Positions 1 to 7,015 of a stretch of 13,365 nucleotides of DNA are shown here, one piece after another; the stretch's first letter is position 1, and every line of letters begins with the position of its first letter. The notes under the pieces are model-generated. The model had not been told where the DNA came from. It saw only the letters and a program-made list of their open reading frames with translations, and did not search any database. The translations under genes were made by a program, and so were the position numbers. This DNA comes from Alistipes sp. (lineage in GTDB: Bacteria; Bacteroidota; Bacteroidia; Bacteroidales; Rikenellaceae), in the NCBI GenBank assembly GCA_017559685.1, contig JAFYQY010000010.1, positions 1-13,365 of the forward strand. The letters run 5' to 3'.

Positions 1-723
1 GCTCAACACATTCGCAATCTCTCCCATCTGCGCAGAATTGTCAGCTGTATGTGTAATGCTGATCACAAAGAATACCGTCAACGCAATTACAAACGACGGC
101 ACAGTGGTAATGCACATATACTTGATATGGTCGAAAAGTGGTACTCTCGCAGTCGATGATGCGAGCACCGTAGTATCCGACAAAGCCGAAATTTTATCGC
201 CAAAATAGGCACCCGAGATGATTGCACCCGCAATCCACCCCTCCGAGAAACCCTGTGCCTCGCCGACACCCATAAGAGCGACACCGATAGTAGCAATCGT
301 AGTCCACGAACTACCCGTAACAACCGCCACAACGGCGCATATCAAGCAGGCCACAGCGAGAAATACTTTCGGATGAATAATGTGCAAGCCGTAGTACATC
401 AGCGTTGGCACTACTCCACTAAACATCCACGTACCCGCAATAGCGCCAATCAACAGCAAGATAATAATTGCCGAAGCCGATGTTCGAACGTTATCGATAA
501 TGGCATTTTCGAGAGAGCTCCACTTGGTATGGCATACGGTTATCGCTAGGAGCACAGCGACCGACGAGGCGATCAGAAGCGAAATTTGGCTTCCACCCTC
601 AATAGCATCCGCACCAAAGACCTTTATAACGAGTGCCAACATTGCAACCAATACCGCCATAGGTATCAGCGCAAGCCAAATAGGCATTTTTCTTTGTCGA
701 AGAATTCTTTTTGGATTTTTCAT
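1..723 (-). CDS. nhaC: NhaC family Na+/H+ antiporter, N-terminal part (gene runs off the left edge)
   Basis: Reading leftward from an ATG at 723 gives 241 uninterrupted residues with no stop before the edge, so the C-terminal half is missing. The protein is an inner-membrane antiporter expected to exchange Na+ for H+ in pH and sodium homeostasis. Hydrophobic segments lie near residues 15-34, 47-64, 84-103, 118-135 and 203-224. Two family signatures are clear: TGSSWTTIATIGVALMG at 136-152 and GAYFGDKISALSDTT at 171-185, whose polar and acidic residues belong to the conserved core. The start is uncertain. A TAnnTTTG promoter element ends only 4 bp upstream of this ATG, so the transcript would begin at or inside the start codon. 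The next ATG, at 687 (protein beginning MPIWLALIPMAVL), leaves a leader of about 35 nt and starts directly before the first membrane segment. Family assignment is firm; substrate specificity and exact start are not. Confidence 0.9.
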   Translation of the reverse strand, partial: MKNPKRILRQRKMPIWLALIPMAVLVAMLALVIKVFGADAIEGGSQISLLIASSVAVLLAITVCHTKWSSLENAIIDNVRTSASAIIILLLIGAIAGTWMFSGVVPTLMYYGLHIIHPKVFLAVACLICAVVAVVTGSSWTTIATIGVALMGVGEAQGFSEGWIAGAIISGAYFGDKISALSDTTVLASSTARVPLFDHIKYMCITTVPSFVIALTVFFVISITHTADNSAQMGEIANVLS

Positions 724-726
724 TCC

Positions 727-735
727 GCAAAGGTA
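727..735 (-). promoter_or_regulatory. Bacteroidota-type -7 promoter element for nhaC
   Basis: On the minus strand this reads TACCTTTGC, a full match to the Bacteroidota -7 consensus TAnnTTTG. No TTTG-like -33 element is obvious at the expected spacing. Transcription should start about 5-8 bp downstream, near 719-722, which falls on the annotated ATG at 721-723. This favours the internal ATG at 687 as the real start, or else a leaderless message. Confidence 0.6.
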
Positions 736-755
736 CTCTTTTTCTACGAAAAATC

Positions 756-786
756 TTTCGTTTTCGGTTTTTAATTCTTATCTTTG
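756..786 (+). promoter_or_regulatory. Bacteroidota-type promoter for the DUF349-yidC operon
   Basis: TATCTTTG at 779-786 matches the Bacteroidota -7 consensus TAnnTTTG exactly. A partial -33 match, TTTC, lies at 756-759 with a spacer of about 19 bp. The start of transcription is expected near 791-794, giving a leader of about 46 nt before the ATG at 839. The AT-rich upstream segment is shared with the divergent nhaC promoter. Confidence 0.65.
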
Positions 787-791
787 TCGGG

Positions 792-811
792 TTATACCAT
801 ATAAGGTATAA
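792..811 (+). repeat. Inverted repeat in the 5' leader of the DUF349-yidC operon
   Basis: TTATACC (792-798) and GGTATAA (805-811) form a perfect 7-bp inverted repeat around a 6-nt AT-only centre. It begins at or just after the predicted transcription start. It could be a short 5' hairpin in the mRNA or a binding site for a dimeric regulator. With only two G-C pairs an RNA stem would be weak, so an operator is at least as likely. No function can be assigned from sequence. Confidence 0.4.
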
Positions 812-838
812 AATGTAAAACTAAACAGAAGCATATTT

Positions 839-2662
839 ATGGCTACCAAGAGTACTATCGAAGTTCCTGTAGAGGAGCAGACTATTCAGAGCGAGATTGC
901 ACCACAAGCGTGCGAAGAGACAACTATCGCCACCACCGAGGAGACGAACGAAGAGGCTACGCCAGTTGGCGAGATTGCCAAACTCGACAAGGAGGGAGTG
1001 CTTGCACGACTTGCCGAAAGGGTTTCGGAGGAGCCTTCCGCAGAGATTCGCACCGAGGTAGAGGCGTTGAAGGTAGCCTTCTACAAATTGCACCGTGCCG
1101 ACTTGGATGAGCGTCGCAAGGCTTTCATCCAGGAGAATGGCGCAGATGCAGAGTATACACCTCAAGCGGATGACGCCGAGACTCGTTTCAAGGCTTTGTA
1201 CAACATCTACCGCACAAAGCGAGACGAGGCTACTGCCCTTTCCGACAAGGAGAAGGAAGAAAACTACAAGGCTAAGTTGGCTGTTATCGAGGAGTTAAAG
1301 CAGTTGGTTGACGCCGAGGAGGCTCTCAATACAACATTTGCAAAGTTCCACGAGTTGCAGGCTCGCTGGCGCAATATCGGTCAGGTGCCACAGAATCGTG
1401 TTGGCGACTTGTACGAAACCTACAACCTGCACGTCGAGAACTTCTACGACTATGTAAAGATCAACAAGGAGTTGCGTGACCTCGATTGGAAGCGCAATTT
1501 CGAGGCCAAGAGTGCACTCTGCGAGCAGGCGGAGGCGCTGGTCGAGGCTTCGGTAATCGTAGAGGCATTCCACAAGTTGCAGAAGTTGCACGAGGAGTGG
1601 CGTGAGATTGGCCCAGTTGCTATGGAGCACAAGGAAGCGTTATGGACTCGATTCAAGAACGCATCGACCGTAATCAACCGTCGTCACCAGGAGCATTTCG
1701 AGAGTATCAAGGCTGAGCAGGTTTCGAACTTCGAGCGTAAGTCGGCACTCTGCGAGGAGATTGAGAAGATTGTTGCCGAGGCTCCTACATCGCACAAGGC
1801 TTGGAATAAGGTTAGCGAGCGTGTACAGGCTATCCAGACCGAGTGGCGCACCATCGGCTTCGCACCAAAGAAGGATAACAACAAGGTCTACGACCGTTTC
1901 CGTGCCGCTTGCGACAAGTTCTTCGAGGCCAAGCACGCCTACTACACCGACGCAAAGGAGGATATGGCAAATAACTTAGAGGTTAAGAACGCTCTCTGCG
2001 AGCGTGCCGAGGCTATCGCCGAGCGTGACGATTGGGCAAAGGCTACCGAGGAGTTATTGGCATTGCAGGCTGAGTGGAAGAAGTCGGGAACCGTTACTCG
2101 CAAATATGCCGATGCAGTATGGAAGCGCTTCCGTGCCGCTTGCGACAAGTTCTTCGAGCGTAAGTCACAGCACTTCTCTACTGTCGATAACGAGTACGCA
2201 GCAAACCTCGCTGCAAAGCAGGCTTTGTTGGAGGAGATGGCGCAGGCTACAATTAACTCTTTCGACGACATCAAGGAGTTCCAGCGCCGTTGGAGCGAGA
2301 TTGGCTTCGTGCCTATTCGCCAGAAGGAGGCGTTGCAGAAGCAGTACAAAGCTGCTCTCGACAAGCTTTTCGCCGTAGTACGTAGTGCCGACCGTGAGCA
2401 ACAGATCAACAAGTTCAAAAACAAGGTTTCATCGATGCGTGAGTCGGGAGGCAAGCAGTTGCGTAGCGAGCGTGAGAAGTTGTACAACCGTGTAAAGCAG
2501 CTCGAGCAGGAGATTCAGACATTGGAGAACAACGTCGGTTTCTTCGCTAAGTCGAAGGGTGCCGAGGCGATGATTGCCGCAGTCGAGGAGAAGATTGCAC
2601 GTGCAAAACGTGATATGGCAGACGCTATCGAGCGCATAAAAGTAATTGACACACAGGAGTAA
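839..2662 (+). CDS. DUF349 repeat protein
   Basis: This 607-residue, highly charged, soluble protein has no signal peptide or membrane segment. After an acidic, low-complexity N-terminus (about 1-50) come a helical region and five DUF349-like repeats, each marked by a W in (R/E)W-x2-(I/S)-G: W177, W254, W336, W413 and W485, spaced 72-82 residues apart. Three repeats open with a K-(S/N)-A-L-C-E motif (near 224, 301 and 383). The FRAACDKFFE segment is identical in repeats three and four. The C-terminal part (about 515-607) is a predicted coiled coil. The role of DUF349 proteins is poorly known, so I give no biochemical function. Glutamate and lysine are mostly GAG and AAG, as in yidC next door, which would fit strong expression. 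The ATG at 839 follows a promoter and no upstream in-frame alternative looks better. yidC starts 40 bp downstream without a convincing promoter, so the two are probably cotranscribed. Confidence 0.9.
   Translation: MATKSTIEVPVEEQTIQSEIAPQACEETTIATTEETNEEATPVGEIAKLDKEGVLARLAERVSEEPSAEIRTEVEALKVAFYKLHRADLDERRKAFIQENGADAEYTPQADDAETRFKALYNIYRTKRDEATALSDKEKEENYKAKLAVIEELKQLVDAEEALNTTFAKFHELQARWRNIGQVPQNRVGDLYETYNLHVENFYDYVKINKELRDLDWKRNFEAKSALCEQAEALVEASVIVEAFHKLQKLHEEWREIGPVAMEHKEALWTRFKNASTVINRRHQEHFESIKAEQVSNFERKSALCEEIEKIVAEAPTSHKAWNKVSERVQAIQTEWRTIGFAPKKDNNKVYDRFRAACDKFFEAKHAYYTDAKEDMANNLEVKNALCERAEAIAERDDWAKATEELLALQAEWKKSGTVTRKYADAVWKRFRAACDKFFERKSQHFSTVDNEYAANLAAKQALLEEMAQATINSFDDIKEFQRRWSEIGFVPIRQKEALQKQYKAALDKLFAVVRSADREQQINKFKNKVSSMRESGGKQLRSEREKLYNRVKQLEQEIQTLENNVGFFAKSKGAEAMIAAVEEKIARAKRDMADAIERIKVIDTQE
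1898..1927 (+). repeat. 30-bp exact direct repeat, copy 1, inside the DUF349 gene
   Basis: These 30 bases recur exactly at 2129-2158, 231 bp (77 codons) further on. They encode residues 354-363, FRAACDKFFE, at the end of the third DUF349 repeat. Synonymous positions are identical too, while flanking codons diverge. Confidence 0.85.
2129..2158 (+). repeat. 30-bp exact direct repeat, copy 2, inside the DUF349 gene
   Basis: Second copy of the 1898-1927 segment, encoding residues 431-440 (FRAACDKFFE) at the end of the fourth DUF349 repeat. The 231-bp spacing is a whole number of codons, so recombination between copies would remove or add one repeat in frame. Confidence 0.85.
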
Positions 2663-2702
2663 ACGAATTAAATTGTAATTAAAACATAGGAAAGACGAAA
2701 GT

Positions 2703-4598
2703 ATGAAAAACAACAAGAGTACGATTATTGGCTTTGTGCTTATGACCCTCGTTTTTGTGGGTTTTATGATCTACACAAGCCACCAACAGCAGAAACAACA
2801 AGAGGCACAAATAAAGGCTCAGGCAGTAGCTGTAGAGCAAGCAGCCACTCAGCCGAAGAGCGTAGCTCCCGTTGCAGAGCCAAAGAAGGAGAATACAACA
2901 AAGCCTGTCGCAACCTCGAGCTTGGTAAACGTATCGAAGGATGCAAAGGCTGAGACAATCACCGTAGAGAACTCGCTTATCAAGGTAGCATTCTCGACTA
3001 AGGGTGCGCAGATTGTCGATGTAACATTGAACGACTACACCAAGTATGCACCAAAGGAGGAGCGTCACGAGTTGGTACACCTCTTCGATCCTGCATCGGC
3101 TAATTTTAATATGACCTACTACTTGAAGGAGGGTGCAGGCACAAATGTCGTTTCGACAGCAGACTACATCTTCGACGTAGTATCGATTGACAATCAGGAG
3201 GATAAGAGCATCGTAACAATGAGCTTGAAGGTTGGCGATGGCTCGATTGACCACATCTACACCATCTACAACAACCAGCAGCCAGAGCGTGATTACTTGG
3301 TTGATTTTAAGGTTAAGTTGAACAACTTTACTCCAATGATCGCCCACAACGAGATTGGCATCGAGTGGAGCAACCGTTCTTACCAGAACGAGCGCAGCTT
3401 CGAGAATGAGAATCTCTACACATCGCTCGCATACCACCTTCCTGGCGAGAAGAGCGTCGAGGAGATTGGTCGTGCAGGCCGTGGCAGCAGCAGCGAGGTT
3501 TTGGACTCGGCAATTGATTGGGTTTCGTTCAAGCAGCAGTTCTTCTCGTCGGCTCTCATTGGCCGTTCGACCAACTTGCGCAAGCCTACCCTCGCTTACA
3601 ACACCGCAGAGCCTAAGTCGGGATATCTCAAGGAGTTCAAGTTCACTTCGGCTATCGACTACTCGCCACAGGCTTCGGAGTATGACTTCTCGTTCTACCT
3701 CGGTCCTAACAAGTTCTCTATCTTGAAGGAGTTGAAGGATAGCAAGGGTGAATCGCTCGAGATGGAGCGCATCATCCCACTCGGATGGGTACTCTCAACC
3801 TATATCAGCCGTTGGGTAGTTATTCCATTGTTCGACCTTATGCAGTCGTGGGAGTGGAACATCGGTCTTATCATCTTGGTGCTCACCTTGATTGTTAAAT
3901 TGGCTATCTTCCCTCTTACCTACAAGAGCTATCTCTCGACCGCTAAGATGCGAGTTATCAAGCCTGAGATTGACGCTTTGAACGAGAAATACCCTCGCAA
4001 GGAGGATGCGATGAAGAAGCAGCAGGAGATGATGGCACTCTACAAGAAGGCGGGCGTAAACCCTATGGGTGGATGTCTTCCGATGTTGATTCAGATGCCT
4101 ATTCTTATCGCAATGTTCCGCTTCTTCCCTGCAAGTATCGAGTTGCGTGACAAGGCGTTCTTGTGGAGCGACGACCTCTCGTCGTACGATAGCGTTATCA
4201 ACCTTCCATTCGACATTCCATTCTACGGCGACCACGTATCGTTGTTCTGTTTGTTGATGACCATCGTAATGTTCATCTACTCGTATATGAACTACAAGTT
4301 GCAAGGTTCATCACAGCCACAGATGGCGGGTATGAAGTTTATGACCGTCTATATGATGCCGTTGATGATGCTCTTCTGGTTCAACAACTACTCGAGCGGT
4401 CTTTGCTACTACTATCTCCTCTCGAACCTTATCACAATCTTGCAGACTACGATTATTCGCTACTCGCTCGATGATGGTAAGATTCGTATGATGATGGACA
4501 ATCACTCAAAGAAGAATACCAAGGGTAAGAAGTCTCGTTTCCAGCAGCGCTACGAGCAGCTTATGAAGCAGGCTGAGCAGCAGCAGAAGAGACGCTAA
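2703..4598 (+). CDS. yidC: Membrane protein insertase YidC
   Basis: YidC inserts and folds inner-membrane proteins, alone or with SecYEG. At 631 residues this is the long Gram-negative form. It has an N-terminal anchor (about 7-24), a linker rich in Q, A and K, a periplasmic beta-sandwich domain (about 80-345), then the conserved insertase core. Core membrane segments lie near 362-380, 386-404, 455-476, 510-529 and 548-583. Signatures include IVKLAIFPLTYKSYLSTAKM (397-416), where K399 takes the place of the groove arginine (R366 in E. coli), QEMMALYKKAGVNPMGGCLP (441-460), and the SSGLCYYYLLSNLITILQ stretch (564-581). The C-terminus from about 600 is strongly basic, as expected for ribosome contact. 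A purine-rich AGGAAAG lies upstream of the ATG. It follows the DUF349 gene by 40 bp and precedes the exonuclease gene by 21 bp. Identification is secure. Confidence 0.98.
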   Translation: MKNNKSTIIGFVLMTLVFVGFMIYTSHQQQKQQEAQIKAQAVAVEQAATQPKSVAPVAEPKKENTTKPVATSSLVNVSKDAKAETITVENSLIKVAFSTKGAQIVDVTLNDYTKYAPKEERHELVHLFDPASANFNMTYYLKEGAGTNVVSTADYIFDVVSIDNQEDKSIVTMSLKVGDGSIDHIYTIYNNQQPERDYLVDFKVKLNNFTPMIAHNEIGIEWSNRSYQNERSFENENLYTSLAYHLPGEKSVEEIGRAGRGSSSEVLDSAIDWVSFKQQFFSSALIGRSTNLRKPTLAYNTAEPKSGYLKEFKFTSAIDYSPQASEYDFSFYLGPNKFSILKELKDSKGESLEMERIIPLGWVLSTYISRWVVIPLFDLMQSWEWNIGLIILVLTLIVKLAIFPLTYKSYLSTAKMRVIKPEIDALNEKYPRKEDAMKKQQEMMALYKKAGVNPMGGCLPMLIQMPILIAMFRFFPASIELRDKAFLWSDDLSSYDSVINLPFDIPFYGDHVSLFCLLMTIVMFIYSYMNYKLQGSSQPQMAGMKFMTVYMMPLMMLFWFNNYSSGLCYYYLLSNLITILQTTIIRYSLDDGKIRMMMDNHSKKNTKGKKSRFQQRYEQLMKQAEQQQKRR

Positions 4599-4619
4599 AC
4601 CAATATAACGAAGAGACTA

Positions 4620-5192
4620 ATGGCATTTGTAGCAAGTATCTCGAACGATGATGTTGCTGCATTAGAAGCAGTACACTTTGACGGGCGCATCGTGGTCGTA
4701 GAGACCCCCGATGCGCTCGCCGAGGCGTGCCAAACATTATCGAGGGAGCATATTATCGGTTTCGACACCGAGACAAGACCTTCGTTTCAGGCAGGAGTAA
4801 GCTATAAAGTTTCGCTTCTGCAACTCTCTACCAATGAGTGTTGTTACCTTATTCGTCTGAACAAGTTACCCCTCACTCGTGAGATAATTCAGATTCTCGC
4901 AAGCGACAAGATTCTAAAAATCGGAGCAGATGTTCGTAACGATATAAGCGGGCTCAACAAGTTACGCAAATTTACGGCTCGAGGTTTTATCGATTTGCAA
5001 ACCGAGGTAACCAAATATGGCATAGAGGATAAGAGCCTGCGCAAGATTTCGGGCATTGTTCTCGGCAAGCGTGTCTCGAAAGCGCAACGATTGAGCAATT
5101 GGGCGGCAAAACAGCTCACACCACAACAGCAGATGTATGCTGCTACCGATGCGTGGGTTTGCATCGAAATCTACAAGCACCTAACAAAGTAG
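4620..5192 (+). CDS. 3'-5' exonuclease, DEDDy family (RNase D/WRN-like exonuclease domain)
   Basis: A 190-residue protein made almost entirely of one DnaQ-fold exonuclease domain of the DNA_pol_A_exo1 type. The four acidic metal ligands can be placed: D49 and E51 in FDTE (Exo I), D108 in GADVRNDISGL (Exo II), and Y173 with D177 in YAATDAW (Exo III, the DEDDy form). The catalytic site therefore looks intact. There is no HRDC domain as in RNase D and no helicase or polymerase domain, so this is a stand-alone nuclease. Whether it acts on RNA or DNA cannot be told from sequence. It starts 21 bp after the yidC stop, and its stop is 11 bp before the start of the lyase gene, so it probably belongs to the yidC transcription unit. 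Confidence 0.9.
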   Translation: MAFVASISNDDVAALEAVHFDGRIVVVETPDALAEACQTLSREHIIGFDTETRPSFQAGVSYKVSLLQLSTNECCYLIRLNKLPLTREIIQILASDKILKIGADVRNDISGLNKLRKFTARGFIDLQTEVTKYGIEDKSLRKISGIVLGKRVSKAQRLSNWAAKQLTPQQQMYAATDAWVCIEIYKHLTK

Positions 5193-5203
5193 ACCACTCG
5201 TAT

Positions 5204-7012
5204 ATGAAAAGGTTTCTATTAGCCATTGCCCTGCTCTTCTCGTTGTCGGCAACGGCACAAGTCGCACCCGACTACTCGAAGTTGGCACAACATCCACGAC
5301 TTCTGATAAAGAGTGGAGATATCGAAGCTGTTCACAAAAAACTCGCTTCGGACGAGGTCTTCCGCCAATTTCATTACGACGTCGAGGATAAGACTCAACT
5401 AATGCTCACCGAGTCGCCGACAAAACGCATAATGACTGGAAAGCGACTACTCAGTACCTCTCGCAAGGTTTTGGAGTGTGTAGGTTTCTGCTCTTATATG
5501 TATCTCGTAACCAAAGATGAGCAGTATGCTCGACGAGCCGAGCGGGAGATGTTGGCTGTGTCACAATACTCCGATTGGAATCCGAAGCACTTCCTCGACG
5601 TGGCGGAGATGATGACAGGTTTGGCTATCGGCTACGATTGGTTGTATGATTGGCTCTCGGCTGATAGTCGCAAGATTATCGAGGATGCAATCATAGAGAA
5701 GGGACTTCGTGCTGCCACACCAAAGATGTGGTGGTATAAGGCAAAGAACAATTGGAACCAAGTATGTAACGCAGGAATGGTAATGGGTGCTTTGGCGGTC
5801 TACGAACGCATCCCCGAGGAGGCTCAGACGCTCATTCAGCGCTCGCTGGAAGGCAACCCTAAGGCACAGACCTGCTACGGCCCCAACGGTGTATATCCCG
5901 AGGGATATGGCTATTGGGACTATGGCACATGGTACGAGGTTCAACTTATCGAGGCGCTCCGCACCGCTGTAGGCGACAGCTTTGGCTTGGAGAAGGCTCC
6001 AGGATTTATCGAATCTGCAAAGTTTATCAACTTTATGCAGGCACCATCGGGCATCTGCTTCAACTTTGCAGACAGCGGATACTCTAAGGATAACACAAAC
6101 CTTCTACTCTACTGGTTTGCGCTCGAAACGGGCGACTACTCACTACTCTACTCAGGTCACAAAATTGTAAGAGAAAAGGAAAAATATCAAGGTCTATGCC
6201 GTCACGCACCGATTGCTCTACTCTTTGCGGCACGTTGCGACACCAAGAACTTACAACCACTGAAGGATAAGTTTTGGGCAGGACAGGGCGCCGTACCTGT
6301 TTTTATCTATCGTAGCGACTTTGTAAATAGCGACGCCACATACTTCGCTGGTAAGGGTGGTTCGCCTATGCACAACCACGCCCATATGGACTCGGGCTCG
6401 TTTATCTACGAATGGGGAGGTGTACGTTGGGCAAGCGACCTCGGATCACAGAGTTACCACTCGTTGGAGTCGAAGGGAATAAAACTATTCTCACGAGGCA
6501 AACCGAATGCTCCTCGTTGGAAGGTCTACAGGCTTAACAACTTCCCTCACAACACCTTGACCGTAAACGAGAGCATCCACGAACAGCACGGAACGGCAAC
6601 AATGGACAAGGTCTACAACTCGAAAAGCAAGCACGGTGCTGAATTTAATATGACAACGCTTTTCCCTGAGTTGGAGAGCGCAGTACGTACTCTATATATC
6701 GGCAAGGGCGATAAAGTAACCTGCATCGACCGCCTTACTGCAAAGCAAGCGGAGTGCAAGGTGCGTTGGAATATGACCACCACAACAAAGGCTCGCATAG
6801 TAGACGACCACACTATTTCGCTCACTCAGAACGGCAAGGAGGTGCTTTTGCGAGTGATTTCACCAAAGAGTGCGAAGGCGTACATCAAGGACAACACCCC
6901 ACCTGCATCATACGATGCTCCTAACAAGGGTAGTTGGCGTGTAGGTTTCGAGTGTATCGTACCGAGCGAAAAGAGCACCACTATAAAGGTTGAACTTATA
7001 CCGCAGAGATAG
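5204..7012 (+). CDS. Secreted heparinase II/III-type polysaccharide lyase
   Basis: A 602-residue protein expected to cleave a uronic-acid-containing polysaccharide by beta-elimination in the periplasm or outside the cell. The ATG at 5204 is chosen because it gives a clean signal peptide, MKRFLLAIALLFSLSATAQ, with likely signal peptidase I cleavage after A18; there is no lipobox cysteine. The same frame stays open upstream to an ATG at 5099, but that would bury the signal peptide behind 35 residues and overlap the exonuclease. An alpha-toroid domain spans about 30-340, with NNWNQ (182-186) and the Tyr-rich YPEGYGYWDYGTWY (231-244) holding likely active-site residues. A beta-sandwich domain follows (about 365-600), opened by HNHAHMDSGSF (390-400), the hallmark His-rich motif of heparinase II/III-type lyases. 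Heparin, heparan, alginate or another substrate cannot be chosen. No SusC/SusD pair, sulfatase or glycan regulator lies in the window. The MATE gene starts 3 bp after its stop. Confidence 0.88.
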   Translation: MKRFLLAIALLFSLSATAQVAPDYSKLAQHPRLLIKSGDIEAVHKKLASDEVFRQFHYDVEDKTQLMLTESPTKRIMTGKRLLSTSRKVLECVGFCSYMYLVTKDEQYARRAEREMLAVSQYSDWNPKHFLDVAEMMTGLAIGYDWLYDWLSADSRKIIEDAIIEKGLRAATPKMWWYKAKNNWNQVCNAGMVMGALAVYERIPEEAQTLIQRSLEGNPKAQTCYGPNGVYPEGYGYWDYGTWYEVQLIEALRTAVGDSFGLEKAPGFIESAKFINFMQAPSGICFNFADSGYSKDNTNLLLYWFALETGDYSLLYSGHKIVREKEKYQGLCRHAPIALLFAARCDTKNLQPLKDKFWAGQGAVPVFIYRSDFVNSDATYFAGKGGSPMHNHAHMDSGSFIYEWGGVRWASDLGSQSYHSLESKGIKLFSRGKPNAPRWKVYRLNNFPHNTLTVNESIHEQHGTATMDKVYNSKSKHGAEFNMTTLFPELESAVRTLYIGKGDKVTCIDRLTAKQAECKVRWNMTTTTKARIVDDHTISLTQNGKEVLLRVISPKSAKAYIKDNTPPASYDAPNKGSWRVGFECIVPSEKSTTIKVELIPQR

Positions 7013-7015
7013 CCT

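Noticed and set aside
500..811. Plus-strand open frame of 103 codons over the nhaC start and intergenic region
   Set aside because: It overlaps the recognised nhaC coding sequence antisense and runs through both predicted promoters; no family resemblance.
1942..2487. Open frame of 181 codons antisense to the DUF349 gene
   Set aside because: Serine/alanine/leucine-rich shadow of the strongly biased codons on the other strand; no motif or start signal.
2646..2674. TTGACA, 17-bp spacer, TAAATT upstream of yidC, resembling an E. coli sigma-70 promoter
   Set aside because: The TTGACA lies in the last codons of the DUF349 gene, and Bacteroidota housekeeping promoters use TTTG/TAnnTTTG instead. 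No such element is present there, so cotranscription is preferred.
2679..3437. Long open frame of 252 codons on the minus strand, antisense to yidC
   Set aside because: It lies wholly over clearly coding yidC sequence, begins and ends without promoter or neighbour logic, and its translation is a leucine/cysteine-rich string with no recognisable family. It is a by-product of codon bias in yidC.
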